Assembly (NCBI RefSeq): GCF_958979055.1
Contig: NC_084897.1
Coordinates: 20,995,628-21,059,627, forward strand
Source: Alnus glutinosa
Taxonomy: Eukaryota; Streptophyta; Magnoliopsida; Fagales; Betulaceae
DNA length: 64,000 nucleotides
Direction: 5' to 3'
Within the stretch, counting starts at the first letter, position 1; the number at the start of each line of letters is the position of its first letter. Positions 1 through 13,500 of this stretch are shown here, one piece after another. The notes under the pieces were generated by a model. The model did no database searches and was not told where the DNA came from. It was given only the letters and a program-made list of their open reading frames with translations. The position numbers were made by a program, and so were the translations under genes.

Positions 1-3000
1 AGGGTACTCCATATTGGATGGCTCCTGAAGTCATTCTCCAGACTGGGCATAGCTTGTAAGGACACTCAGAACCTCCTTAATGTTTAAATTGTCACCTGCA
101 TGCTGCTATATTTTCAATATGCTTATTAAAAATGGTATCTCCTGAAGTTAGCAATGGGAAATTTTATTTTATTTCTAAACTACATATGCACTAGGTCACT
201 GGTGGTCAAGAGAATTTGATAATGGCAATCTTCTCTGCCTTTTTTTTCAAAAAGAAAGAAATTTCTTTTATTTTGTTTAGCATGAGGGTTTATTGATAGA
301 TAATAGAATGAAGGCAAGAGGAAGAGGTTCCCCACAAGATACGTAAAAGAAGTTAAGAAGTACTGTTATGAAACTTATCCCTTGCTGACGAACTCACAAG
401 TTTAAGGGCATCAATTTACCTGAATACTCCTAAGTTACTACTGCTTTTGCTAAAGCATCTTCATCTGGATTGGAGATGTAGGTGCAGACATTAAAGAGCA
501 ACCTAATAGCTACATCAAGAAGATTTGATTAACATCAAGTTTACCCCATTCACCTTGTATCAAACCACTTATTGAAATTATAGCTATATTCTTCCTCAAG
601 AATCCCTTTTTTACTTTAACAGTTCATCTGTATCTCATTTCTCTTTTTACACTAGAGATATCGGAAATTTTTTACATGATTTATGAAGAGAGGTATAGCA
701 AGGTTAGCCAAGTCTTCTCTATAGCTGCTCCCATAGATTTGAGAAACCAAATGCTTCAGAAAACCAGTATATTGGGTTAACTAACATCAAGCAGACCTGG
801 AAGTTTTTTTGTATCATGCCATGCTAAGCATGAGAGTCGAGATTGTTGAGGTAGCCTCTATATCAATTTTAAAATGTCATTTTCTTTGAATGATATCCTG
901 TTGTGATATTTATTGTAAAGAGCGGCTTAGAAGAGTTTTTGTATCTGATCCTCAGAGCAATCTTTAGTAAAGAGTGGCATACTAACAATGCACAGTATTA
1001 ACTTATGCATTCACCCTTTTTCTGATCATTGGTCACACTTGCTGTATCTATAATTCTGTGGTGGTCCTAGATACATGGTGCAGTTCACTGGTATTATATC
1101 CTTTATAATGGGTCTTTTGGTGACTGAAAACTACTGATATTCTATGGGAACATTCTCTAGCTCTGCTGATATATGGAGTGTTGGATGTACTGTAATTGAG
1201 ATGGCCACTGGAAAGCCTCCTTGGAGCCAACAGTACCAAGAGGTATCTGCTAACATTTAATAATTTGTTAAAGGTTTTCTCCCATATATTGTACTAACAA
1301 CATGTTCGTTCAGGTTGCTGCTCTCTTCTACATAGGGACAACCAAGTCTCATCCGCCAATCCCTGAACATCTCTCTGTCGAAGCAAAAGATTTTCTGCTG
1401 AGATGTTTGCAAAAGTATGTAATCTTGATTCTCTTCAAACTCCTCTCTCCCTTAAATAGTTTTGCTCTGAATTTAGTATGTTTTGATTTATGTTGTACTG
1501 GAAAACTATCTTTTTCTTGGTCAAAATTATTTCTCGAATAATTTTGATGTGCAATCTTTAGATTGAGTGTAGGAGAGAATTCAAACTATAGATTTTTTTT
1601 TTTGTTCTTTTTAAATAAATAAATCGTGATGTGTCATCCAATGGCAGGGAACCAAATTCGAGGCCTGCTGCATCTGAGTTGCTCCAGGTGGTTTTAATTT
1701 TATTAGCACTTCTCTATATTGAATTGGCACATAGAAGGCTGCAGTAGTTGTAGTAACTTTTCCAGTTTACCATAAACTTGTGCTTCTGGTGATTGCCAAA
1801 AAGTTGACCACTCAGAGGTTATATTTCACCAAGGTTTGTTCTTACTTTGCTAATTATATGCAGCATCCCTTTGTTACTGGTGAACAAGTGGAATGTCATC
1901 CTCTTTTGTGTACTTCTGTCACGGTTAGTACTGTTGAAATGGATCCTAGAACATGTTATTCATATGTTTCTTTGAATTCTTTATAATGGTTTCTTTGCTA
2001 CAATCAGGAAAATTCTAAAACCCCTTCCCCGTCAAGTGCCACACGCCTGGAAGCGTCGTAAGTTTTGCAATTTAGTTTCTTCTGAATTTGGAAGTTCAGA
2101 TAGTGCCTTTTATGATACTTGTTTTGTCTTCTTGACATGATAGCATTAACTTTGTTGCCAGTAAAATGTCAACCTGCCCTGGCTCAACAGATCTTTGTAA
2201 GTTGGATAGTCTGGATTGCTCGGCTGAATACCCTGAGAAGTCCTCAGAAAATAAACATATTTGGGGAATGAACAACAGTGATGATGATATGTGTATGATT
2301 GACAAAGATAATTTTACGGTGGGTGAAGTAAATCCCTGTTCTTCTCTTATGCCTGGGAACTTTAAGGTAACTGCTTTAATGTCCTCGTGGTTGGACTTTG
2401 TATGAGCACTTAAGAAATTCGGAAACTAATCGTTTTACAAATTATTTTGTTATAATTAGAGTTTTAACCCCATGTCTGAGCCCCCTGATGACTGGGGTCA
2501 CAAATTAGATGACAGTGCAGCACCGGAACAGAGAGGTATAAGTTTAGACACTGACGGACAAATTTCTGAGCCTGCTGCCCACTCTGGAGCTTTTGGTGTG
2601 GGGGAGAAAGATTTTTCGCTTCCTTGCAGACCGTCACTTTCAGAGGATGATGATGAACTTACTGAGTCAAAAATTACAGCCTTTTTGGATGAGAAGGTAC
2701 AGTTTTCAGTTTTCAGTCAAAATTAGCTGTTCATGTTTAATATATTTTGTCTTGCTCTGAATTATTTGTGTGTTGAACTGGAAATCAATATGTCAGGCTC
2801 TTGAACTGAAGAAACTGCAAACGCCTCTGTATGAAGAATTTCTCAACAGTTTTCCAGTTTGCTCGCCGAGCTTTGTGGAGAGCACACGTGATGAAACTAC
2901 CCCAAAGTACTTGAAATTACCCCCAAAAAGCAGGTCACCAAGTCGAGGTCCAACTGGCGGTCCATCTCCGGCAGTTGATGCTCTTAATGGAAGCCCAGGA

Positions 3001-3720
3001 AGTAATAGCAAGTGTGTGTCAAATATTGGCAGTGCAAGTGATCAAAGTTCACAGGACGTCCCTTCACCCCCGCTTAATGATTGGAAAGGGCGTCTAGTTG
3101 ATGCTCAGCAGGAGCCAAGTAGCCCAAGGTTAGTTCATCAGTTGTTGGTTTCTTTAGCTTGCCTCTATGATTTTCTGGTAGTTGTTGATTAATCTGAAAT
3201 TGTATACTGTGCCACTCACAGTATGAGCTTTTCGGAGAGACAGAGGAAGTGGAAAGAAGAACTTGACCAAGAACTCGAGAGAAAGCGAGGTAGTAACTCT
3301 TGCCTTGCCTCGTATAATTTCAAATGCCAGTTAAATACTAGTCTTTTGGGGGTATCATCTTCACTTTCAGAGAAACCATTGCCGAGTTTAATTTATTGTA
3401 GTTTGTGAGGAACCTGATAATACTTTTGACATACCATCTTCATTTCAAAGATACCAACGTTAGGTTTTGTTTTGTTTTAGCCAAAATTCTCCAGAAGTTT
3501 TCAGATATTTGTGTGCTTAAACTGATGCACCTTAGTATGTCTGAAGTTGAGTTCTCAAATAAATTTATGTGCATAACGTGCATAAAAACGTATGTTTATT
3601 ACATATCTGATTGCAGAGATGATGCGGCAAGCAGGCGTGGGAGGGAAAACATCGTCTCCAAAGGACCGAGCTTTGAATCGGCAGAGAGAGCGTACAAGGT
3701 TTGCATCCCCAGGCAAATAA
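1..3720 (+). CDS. ANP: ANP/NPK1-type MAPKKK, C-terminal part (5' end outside window)
   Basis: A serine/threonine MAP kinase kinase kinase of the plant ANP/NPK1 family. In known members it acts at the head of a MAPK cascade in cytokinesis (phragmoplast expansion) and in stress signalling. The window opens in the activation segment (GTPYWMAPE, then [13 protein letters not shown] and kinase subdomains X-XI with [16 protein letters not shown]). A long regulatory tail follows, with an acidic DDDMCMID patch, a basic coiled stretch ([20 protein letters not shown]) and the conserved end RFASPGK. Exons read as 1-55, 1161-1242, 1314-1414, 1648-1687, 1864-1923, 2008-2057, 2162-2366, 2460-2696, 2797-3128, 3222-3289 and 3617-3720, giving 443 residues to the TAA with one continuous frame. 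The ATP-binding lobe and start lie upstream of base 1. The tail identifies the ANP family, but I cannot choose between ANP1, ANP2 and ANP3. It converges on TANGLED1. Confidence 0.93.
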
Positions 3721-4821
3721 ATGTGTTTCAGAGTGTTCATGCTGGCCCTTGAGTTTTCCCATCAGGAGTTGTTAACACAAGAGCTTTTAGTTTTGGCTAA
3801 GTGGTTAAGTAATACTTGGCACGGCCAATTTGCAAGCTCTGAAGGAATACAGCAATGACGCATCTCACATGCTAGCCAATCTCCCATTGTTCATACTGTG
3901 AATGTGTCCTTGTATGAGGGGCCTGGCTAGTGAATGTTTTTGTGCTATATAAAGCATTGTTGATGTTTGGCGATAATTTTTTTCCCTTTGTATTCTTGGG
4001 TGGTTCTTGTGGGTGGGATGAGAGGGAGTGGGTACTTTTTCCTCTAGCATACAAATTGTATTATTAATGTAGAATAACCTGGATCATATAAACTCAATAG
4101 CGTATGAAAAAAATTTCATGTCACTTTCTTTTGTGATACTCGTGGGCATCTTGTTGAATCTTGTGGCAATGGAATGGTTTCTCTCTCTTTTGAAACCCAG
4201 TTTTATTAGAATATGTTGCCTGTTGTGAACTCGTTGCAGCAAATAGCTTTTGAGTCTCTTAATTTTTAGGGAAAATTTCACTTACCTTCTTGAACTACTA
4301 TGCATTTTTGAATAAGTTTCCCTAAACTTAAAAAATTTGTAGTAAGATGTTCTGATTTTTCAGCTCCTTTTAATCAATCCCGTCCGTTATGATTTTTTGG
4401 AGAAGAGAATATAAAAACCAAAATACCCATTTCTAAAATAAAAAAGGGAAAAAAAAAAAAAAAAAAAAAATTGACCTCGAGGATCTGGCATCACCGACAC
4501 GGACAGGTCGTGTGTTGATCTATTATTTATTTTTTTTTTTATTTTTTTTAAGTAAGGGCATAAATACAAACTATGCCTTACTTTCAAGTTGTCTCAGATT
4601 TTGAAGGCAATGCAAGTTCTGGTGTAGGCATATTTCTTAACAGTATGAACCAAAAGTAGTTTCAAGTTAAAGGAGAATCCATGAGTTATTGATACCATGG
4701 CAAACTTGTACATCAAGAAATGGCTATGGAATGACCTAACATTCACACCCACACAAGCGAAAGAATCAACTATGGACATCAAGAAAAAAGCATATCACTA
4801 TCTCCAAACACATTCCAGAGT
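3721..4821. other. Convergent intergenic gap between MAPKKK and TANGLED1
   Basis: This gap holds the 3' UTRs of two converging genes. Bases 4275-4600 resemble a degraded dispersed repeat: the phrase starting with the GGGAAAATTTCACTTACC-like segment recurs loosely near 14770, and there is an A-run at 4450-4470 and a T-run near 4530. No coding exon is supported. The short reading frames here lack family similarity. Confidence 0.5.
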
Positions 4822-7311
4822 TCAGAATCTCAATGGTGTTGAAAGTGGGCGCTGTTTCAATCCACTCATCACCCCATCACTCTTCTGTAAACCTTTTCTG
4901 CTCCTCAATGGAGACACCAATCTGGTTGCAAGTCTTGAAGGAGAGAAGGACCGGCGCAACTTCGAGGCAGTTGACATCTTTGGAGACTTCTTGTTCAAAC
5001 CTGTAGGCCTTGTGGGGGAAAGAGAAACCACCGGCGGGCTCTTGATCTTCACCTGAAACTTAGAAGAAGCCGACGACGGCGACTTGATTAAGAACTTATG
5101 TGGTGTCTGTAACTGTTTGTTTCTTCCTATAATCGGAGACCTTGTCTTGCAAAACTTTTGCTGCTGTGTAGAGGAAGAAGCTGTGGACAGGAACAAAGGG
5201 TTGGGGAATAGAACAGTCTTCTTAGCCCATGGCCTATTCTTGGGGGACACCCTATTTGCAAAGTGTCGGTTGTTTTCTTTTTCAATTTCTCTGAACTTTG
5301 GAGGTGAAACCTTGAAGTTGATTCGGGATCGAGCCCTTTGAAGCGACGGCGAATCGGACTCGGATCGAATCAATTGCAGTTTGGTTTGCTTCTCCCTCTT
5401 CCTTCTGGCTTTTAATTCTGTGTTTTCGGGTTGTGGCTTCTGGTTTCTTCGTTGAGATAGTGGAGTTTTGGGGTCGTCAAGGGTTATTTTCTTGGTTTTG
5501 TGAACAACTGCTGCTGCTATTTGTTTTGCAAATTGGCTTGCTTGTAGAATTTCTCCAACTGTTTCACCTACAAGCATTGCCGGTAATGACATTCTACGCC
5601 ACTCCCCTGTTTGAAAACATTGAAGTTGTCAGTAAAAATCCTATTAATGTTCATTTTGGTTTACAAAAAGATATACAAAAGAAAGCAATTCTGAATTGCA
5701 GATTTATTGTTTGAGAATCAAGAAAATGAATTCTCATCATTGCAAAAGGGGGGCTTATTACAATCTATGTCACGATTCTATGGGTGTGTTTATGATTGCG
5801 ATTTCGTAAATAATAAGTGTCATTTTAAATCAAATCACAGAACATAAATCGTTTAGGAACTATGTTTTTAAAAATTGCGATTTGAAAACGCAGAAAATCT
5901 ATTTTTTCAAATGGCAGGTAAGATCTTTGAAAATGCAAAATTTTAAAGGCTAATTTGCGATTTTAAAGGCTAAACTGTAATTTTGCCAAACGCTTAGCTG
6001 CATTTTTAAAAATCATTTTTTTCAAATCACACATTTTAAAATCTTTATTTAAAATCACACTCTTTAAAATCGTAAACCCAAACGGACCCTATAACCCAGT
6101 GAAAAGATAATTCAATTAGAATTAGGATTTTTGCTCATAAATTAAAGCTCTTGTTAGATAAGGTAAGAGACGTACTGTCCCCCTTTAGGAGAATAATGAA
6201 TTTATTATCTCTATTAAGAAAATAAAGAGACTTGCTCGTGAAACAATATCTCCCCGTAGGAAAATAAAGGATTTGTCTCCTTTTAGAATTAGATTTGCTA
6301 TTTACATTATTTATATTCTTACTATGTAATCTTTTATTTAAATGTGAGAATTTATCAATAAAAATATGAGTAGATTATGATTCCCCTATTAATTGTTTTA
6401 AGAGGTTTAGGGTTCTTCGAACTACTATAAAATTAGGAGGCTCAGGATTCCCCGTCCTACCAAAATCTATCATTCTAGTTACACGGAGACACGTAACACC
6501 TATTCAGCTTGAGGATAGTCAAACTAATGGGAAACCCAAACAAAATAAAACATTAAAAGTAAAAAATGTTAAATTCGTGTCTTCTTCCGAGTTTTCTAAG
6601 CAACCAAACGGAGTGTAAATCAAAATGTTGGGAAAATCCATGAAAAATGAGAACTCGTTTGTCCCATTGGATCAAAATCTGTGTGCGTGCGTGTGTGTGA
6701 GCGAGAGGGAGAGAGAGAGTGACCTCCTGAATGAGCTGGGAACTTCCCCACCGGAGATTTCTTAGCAGAAGCATTCTTGATCCTTCAAATGAACAAGAAA
6801 AACACAGAAAACCCATCTAAAATATTGCTCAAAAAAATGGTATAAAGAAGAAAGGAAGCTCAGAGTTTTCACATAATCAAGCAAAACCGACACAGATCCG
6901 AGTGTACCTTGCTGACTCTTGCTTGCATCTAAGGCTAGTCCTCAGATAACCTCGGGTACTTCGAGGGCTGAGATTCACCCCTGAGATCACTTTTGTTCCT
7001 CCTGCCACTGTATACTGTAGCTCCTGCAGCCTAGCCATACACCTATCCACCTTCACAAACCCATCAAAACACACAAGCCCATCAGTTTGAAAGATTATTG
7101 GCTGCTTAGAAAATGAAGGAAATGAAAAGAAATTTGGACTTTGAGCCTTATGTTCATTCAATGGAGCTGGATTTTCCATAGAAAGGATTTCCTCTTTTCT
7201 TTTAGAAGAGAATGATGTAACGTACTCTACCTTCATTACTGTTTCTCTGAGTAGGACCGGATTGAGAGGGGCTACCATTTTCCTCTGCTTTGGTGGGGTT
7301 CTCGCAACCAT
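4822..7311 (-). CDS. TAN1: TANGLED1, division-plane microtubule-binding protein
   Basis: Plant-specific basic microtubule-binding protein. In known members it marks the cortical division site from the preprophase band to the end of cytokinesis and works with phragmoplast-orienting kinesins. Four exons on the minus strand, 7311-7231, 7050-6908, 6782-6724 and 5606-4822, give 355 residues in frame. Family blocks appear in order: [11 protein letters not shown] at the start, then [103 protein letters not shown], and near the end [15 protein letters not shown] followed by SGLKQRP. Several SP/TP sites fit CDK control (inference). The protein is somewhat shorter than the Arabidopsis one because the repeated SPTR region is reduced. 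The start at 7311 was chosen because MVARTP is the family N terminus; an upstream in-frame codon at 7353 would add unrelated residues. Intron 3 holds a MITE. Confidence 0.95.
5782..6089. mobile_element. hAT-like MITE in TAN1 intron 3
   Basis: About 308 bp of AT-rich sequence. The left end begins GGGTGTGTTTATGATTGCGA and the right end, read on the other strand, begins AGGGTCCGTTTGGGTTTACG, so they form an imperfect terminal inverted repeat of a type common in plant hAT MITEs. The interior repeats phrases such as AAAATCGCA and AAATCACA. I could not define an exact 8-bp target duplication, so the borders are approximate. It sits wholly within the intron. Confidence 0.55.
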
Positions 7312-7532
7312 TTTTTTTTGCAGGACAGAAGAAAACCCCCAAGTGGGTCTCAAAGATCTCTCTCTCTCTCTGTGTCTCTATCTAAATACCCATCAGGCAA
7401 TTACTTTCAGTTACGCACGCTATCTGTCTCCCTCTCAAGCTCTTTTTCCTTTTCTCTCAGTTCGTTTCCGAAGTGACAAGGTCAAACGGGGGGGGAACTT
7501 GAACATGAACTTTTGGTAACGGATCTTTTTGT

Positions 7533-7542
7533 TCCAACGGTC
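7533..7542 (+). promoter_or_regulatory. MSA element (MYB3R site) upstream of TAN1
   Basis: TCCAACGGTC is an exact match to the mitosis-specific activator consensus YCYAACGGYY, which R1R2R3-MYB factors bind to drive G2/M transcription. It lies 222 bp or more upstream of the TAN1 start codon. The match is seen directly; binding is inferred. Confidence 0.65.
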
Positions 7543-7566
7543 GACCTCACCCTACGAAAGCGCATG

Positions 7567-7576
7567 CCCAACGGCT
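7567..7576 (+). promoter_or_regulatory. Second MSA element upstream of TAN1
   Basis: CCCAACGGCT is also a full match to YCYAACGGYY, 34 bp from the first copy and in the same orientation. Paired MSA sites are typical of strongly G2/M-regulated plant genes such as B-type cyclins and cytokinetic kinesins. Confidence 0.65.
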
Positions 7577-8938
7577 ACTTTTATTTTAAACTTAAATATT
7601 GCTTTTTTCTTTTGCCTCATTTTTTTTTTATTTTTTTTTATATATTTTATTTTAAATTCTGAGTGGTAACCGGTGATATATATATTAAGGTGGGACCGTA
7701 GACTCCAGAGTCCAGATTAATCCCATCCCTATGTGAACTTCACGTGCCACGCGAATGGTCCATTATTGATGGTTTTATAATAGCAACAACTTTAATAGAC
7801 GGGATCTGCTCTAGATCTTTATAGAGTTCATGCTACAAATTTAATTTCAAAATTTAATGAGGAGAAAGAAATTTAATTTGGATTGTTTGAAAAAATTACG
7901 TGATTTTTACTGTAATTTTTTTTACACCACCCAAGCAATACCCATAAAAGGAAGGGACATAAATTTTCTTCAAATTGGATGGGATGTTTATAAATTTACA
8001 TGTGTCATTTGAACATGAGAAAATCACAACCCTATTAAAAAACCAAGTGTTTATCTCTTTCACACACACGCCAGATGTTAATAATGAAAGATAGAACATC
8101 TATTAGAAGGCAATCTCCTAGAAAATTCCTATTGATTTTCGATGGATAACAATCAATCTTTCTCACTTTTGCTCTTTTTCCAAATCAATCGCAAGGGTTC
8201 TGGGCATGAGAATGCAAGTGCCAGAATCGAACAAAACGTCCGAGGACGAAAGACAAAATGCTCCGCGGGGAACTCGTTTCATGTCAGCGTATTTGTGCCG
8301 GTTAGATGTCGGCCATGAAATCCATCACTATACCGAGCAAAACAGGCCATTCACATCTATATATATATAGTTGCAATCTGATATAGTTGTTGATTCAAAC
8401 TGAGCAGCCTTTGCACATTATTTTACTTAAAGGAAGGAAACTCCAAAATGGAGGTTTTTCTGGTGGGTGGGGGTGGGGGAAAGAGAGAGAGGGAAACAAT
8501 GAAAAGGACATCTTCACACAAAAGCTTTCTGTATAAAAGGCATTGGCCAAACCTTGAAAGAGGGCTTCAAACAGAAGTAACTTCCTACATAACACTTGGC
8601 GGTATATAATAAGACACTGATGCGACCTTAAGAGTACTGAGTTTTCCATCCAACTGGGAAAATGCTGCAAGGTTTTGATCAGATACATGAATGCTAGGAG
8701 ATACAGGTTAAGAAATGCTTGGATACAGGGGGGATAAAAGAAAATGCAGCCCAATCTCTAAGAAACATGAATGATTTAGTAAGCAAGAAGCATACATTTG
8801 CAATAATATCCCAACAGAAAAAAGAGAAAAGAAATAAAAAGAAAAAGAAAAAGAAAAGGAAAAAATGGAGGCAAAAGGAAAAGGCTTATGGTTTCAGGGT
8901 TGTATTGAGTGAGTATATAGAGACTGAGAAGACATGGT

Positions 8939-10458
8939 TCATTGCATCTCAGTTGGAGGTCGTGAAGGCAACAATGATGGCTTCCTGTTATAGACTCTCA
9001 ACTTCAGAGGACTCCACACCAATGACTTTCGTTGTAGTGCAACGACTGTTGGATGCTTCGATTTCCATGTAGGAGGACTTCCCATGAACTTACTACTGCT
9101 CCTCATGGCAGTTGGTGTTGTCTCTGCTGCTCTCCTTGACTCCGGCAATGGAGAGAATAACCTTGAATACCGTGCCTTCCGCGGATCCTTCACAAATGAC
9201 TGCCGCCCCATTGCACTACCATCTTTGAATCGAGAGGCAGAGGTGTGGAGTGGTGTTGTCATGTAAGAGTTGGATTCTGGGCGGAGGGTAGCAATGGAGA
9301 CCCGTCTCCTAGGCTGAAAAACCTGCGTTGTTGTAGTTGTTGTTGGAGGAGGAGGTGGTCTGACTGCAACAGAAAACCGTCTCGGTTTCATAAGGCTTTT
9401 TGTGTTTGTTGCCACCATTGTTGTTTTGGCTATGTTTTCTTTGCCAGCTGCTGAAAAAATAGAAGTGGTTGTTCCATTTTTTTGGGGTGGTTTGGGAGAT
9501 TGTGGGGGCAGGAAACTATTAATCCTTCGCAATGGCAACCTCTGTTTTGTAGGAACCAATGGTGGCTTCCTCTCTGTTATAGATTTCTGTGCTCCCTGTT
9601 TTAAAGATGACATTACTGAGGGCTGAAAAGAAGCAGCAGCAGAAGTTCTCGCTTCCTGTTTCAGTCTGGTTTTCCTTTCCTCTGCCAGTTGGTTCTCAAG
9701 GTCTCGAACCTGTAGAAAACGCAGTTTTTTAACCAGTCAAGAATCAACAAGAAGTCAGATATTGTTGGGTGTTTTAACAAATCAGGAAGTTATAACATTG
9801 ATAATTATAGCAAAATAGTTACCTTCTCTTGAAGATTTCTGCAGATATGTTCTCTGGCAGAAAGCCTTAACTGCAAAGACTGCAAATTATCCTGTAATTT
9901 CTTTGTCTCCTTCTCGTCATGCTTGAGCTTTTCTGCCTGTTAATTCAAATATCTTAGCTGCAGCAGTTTGAAACTATAAAGAAATTTAACTTTTTCAAAA
10001 CTTGACTTATTAAAACATACCATTTGCTTGTACTTGAAAAGCTCGTTAACGTCCACCTGTTTGCGAGCAGGGCCACTCTCAATCCCACGGACTCGACTGG
10101 CAAAATTCAGTGAACAAAGAGTTTCTCCTAGATCTGCTGCACTTGGGCTGATCTGGACAAACATCAGGGTTTTGCAATCTCCTCCTACAATTCAAGATTT
10201 AGTTGGCATGGGAATTGAGCAAGAAAGAAAATAGAAACCCATAAGAGTTCTTAATGAGATTATTATATTTTATTGGAGATTCTGCAGCTGATCCTGGCAA
10301 TTCCAGGACCAAAGGATTATTAGCTTCCAATTAACTAAAATGCTCTGACAGTTGAAAAATTCCGAACCTAGAGAGCTCTGCAGAATATGAGTGAGCTTGG
10401 AGTTCCTGATTTTGAACAAACGAATGAGACATCATAAGTAAATAAAAGATTGATAAAT

Positions 10459-10530
<72 letters not shown>

Positions 10531-13500
10531 CCTGTAAGGAATGTGAGCTGTTTTCGATGCAAGGGCATAAATAACATCACCAAGTGCTGAAAGAGATTTG
10601 TTAATGAACTGAGATTCCTTCAATCTTTCACCTTCAACTTCAATCCTCCCCACACGCTCACTACCAGCCAAGTCTACCAGCCAAAGGTGACTTTTTGTGC
10701 AGTGTCCATTTATTAAATTTTCCCCCTTAACTGTTACTCGCAACAGGCTATAGAAAAAGAAATTTAGTTTATCATTACTACAACTCAAGGAACATATTGG
10801 AAATCTCACAATATCTCTCACACACATTGATTGCATTGTAATAGCATCCAAATTACATTTAAATATTCACTCTGATTCAAAAATTCAAATGAAGTGCACT
10901 AGCTTTGGAGATAAGCTTTAATTGAAATTTTTGTCATTTTTTTTTTAAAAAAAATTGTTAACAGATGGAAAACAAGAAACAGGTAATTAAGATAACAAGC
11001 TACCAGTGAGAACGACTGCTGAGCTCATTAGCATTAGTGGATCCAACAGATCTGGCTCGGCTTCCAGACTTCATCAGTTCCCAAACATCCTCGGTACCAT
11101 AAACACGAGCTTCAACTAGTCCAGGGACTTCCTGTGTTCCCTCTGACGCTTGCTTTATCTCTAACCTTCATCCACATAACGTTAATAATTATAACCTCTT
11201 CAAATATCCAATAACATCACCATGTCCACAGTTGGGGTCATGATATTAAGTTTTTTCTAATGCATGATTTTTCATCTTGGGCTGCTATTATAATTTAGTA
11301 GCACCATAGCCATAAAATTCACACGCTGTCTAATTCAAATGCTTGATTTCAGGTTTGCAGGGTCTAGTCAATAAAGAACTCACTTCTTTGCAGGTTGGTT
11401 GGAGTTTTCAACCAATAGGTCCCGTATCTTTTCATTGTAAACCTCCAACATGCTAACAAACAATTCATATCTCATAACGCCACCTCTCTCTTCAGAACTT
11501 CGAAACAACTCCCCTAGAGTCCTGTAGTTAACTCCCCTGTTTTCAGGTGTTCCTTCCATTGTAAAGGTCTTCCCTGTTCCAGTTTGTCCATAGGCAAATA
11601 TGCAAACATTATACCCATCCAACACCGAAGTTACAATAGGCTTAGTTTGAGCAAAAACAGCTTCTGCATATTATCAAAACCCAGAATTAAAAACTTAAAA
11701 CAGTTAAAACCTATCAATTGATCTGTCAAGTAACAAAATCAGCAATTGTAAATTCTTTGCAGTCAAAGAAACAGTCATGATTTCCAAGGTACCTTGGTTG
11801 TCCTCAGGCCTAAAGACATGGTCAAACTTAAATTGCTTTTTTGAAGAATCAGAGCAAACGACCTGCAGCTCATTATCTTGAGATGAGTCAAATTCAACTA
11901 CAGAAGTAGACCCATTTGTAATTTCAGTTTGGCTTAAAGGTCTACATCTGCAGAAGACCCTGATATTGCCTTTAAGCTCAATTACTTCATTGTAAAGGCT
12001 CTTACGTTCAGATGACTCATAAAGATACTTCTTCTTTAAAAGTTCATATTCAGTACCTGATATACCACAAAAAGCAGCAACATAACCAATTACAATTGAA
12101 TCAAGAAAAAGGGATGGGACAAAGATTTCAAGAATCAATATTGGAGGCTCACTGAGAAGCTGAAGTGTGTTCAAAACTTCAAAGCCTGGGAAGGAATTTG
12201 TTGTGAGCTTCACTTGATCAGAGAGGATAGTGTGCTCTTTCTTGAGATCCTGAAACATGTAGAACAGAAGCCAGTGTTACCAACCAAAAAATGTCTTCTC
12301 AAATAAGGGCCTACGTTTGGTAGCCAAGAAAGTAGGGAAAAAAAATCAACTTTTAACTAAAACCTAATACATAGATGGCCAGGTGTTGGTAACTAGTACA
12401 ATTTTATTTTTTTATTTTAAAGAAAAAGAAAAAGAAAAAAATGTTTTCTAATCAATCTTCAAATTTTCTCATCAACCAAACAAACAATAAGGCTGTTACA
12501 TAATTACCTGCACTTTGGTGCTCAAATCAATGATTTTCTGCAATATAGGAAGGGTCTGTCCCTGGTCTGGAGAAGTTTCTTGGATTCCATTTGACAAGCT
12601 ATTTTCATCTGTGAAACTGGAATTCACCTCCATTTGTTCTGAAGCAATATTTCAAAGCCCTCAGAATCATATGATACACACATTATTATGCAAGTAGTAA
12701 ACTGATTGCTACATCTAATTGGTGAAAAATATAGAAAAAGATAAGAAAATATCGAATTTTAACAACGATTGTCACTCAACTTTTTTCTAGCACAACAAAT
12801 TGGCGAAATTTTTATGTTCAGGAAACAAAAACCGCATTGAACATAGATATCGAACTTTTTGTTTCCATATTCCCAGCAGCCAAACAGAGGGTTTAAAAAA
12901 AAAACATAGAAAAAATATTTTCTTTTTTCGCTTAATATAAAAGAAGACTAGAAATCTGAAACGTCAATTTTGATGCATTGTTAGTAAGAAAAAAGAAAAA
13001 GGAAATGAAACAGAAAAAGAAAAAATAAGAGCAAAATGAAAGAAAAAGACAAACCTTTGTCAATTCCTGATTCGCTGGTTTCAGTCTCTACAGTTTGCAC
13101 TGTAAAAAAGAAAAATCCAAAACACCTCACATCTACATTTTCTTGAATGTTCAAAAGAACAAAAAGAAATCAGAAATATTTGAATAAAAAAACCCTAACC
13201 TTCCTCACAACTTTGAGCTTCTAGGGTTTGATCTGAAATGTAAGCGGAACTCAAATTTAACATTTTATTGGATTCTGGATGAAAAATAAAAAAGAAACAA
13301 AGAATTAAAAAAATAGAATCAGAGAAAAATGAACCTGAGTGCGAAGTTGAATCCTCTAGGGTTTGAACTGAAACCAAAAGAGATAAACGTCAAATCAACA
13401 TTTCTTTGGAGTAAGAAAACAAAAACTCAAACAAAATGCAAATAGAATCAAAGGAAACCAAATAATTTGTTTTACAGAATGCATCTGCTAGGGCTTGAAT

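Larger units (their letters stand above)
7312..8938. other. Intergenic gap: TAN1 promoter and kinesin 3' flank
   Basis: The left part is the TAN1 5' leader and promoter, with CT-rich leader sequence at 7355-7460 and two MSA elements listed separately. Bases 7600-7660 are AT-rich and 8360-8372 is a short TA run. The right part, from about 8400, is probably the 3' UTR of the kinesin, which ends at 8939 on the minus strand. A GA-rich run at 8820-8870 gives a spurious lysine-rich frame. No additional gene is seen. Confidence 0.6.

Noticed and set aside
4697..5714. Plus-strand frames opposite the TAN1 last exon
   Set aside because: Antisense shadows of a conserved coding exon; no family features.
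8719..9072. Lysine-rich plus-strand frame
   Set aside because: It comes from a purine-rich run and overlaps the last exon of the kinesin on the other strand, which has strong family similarity.
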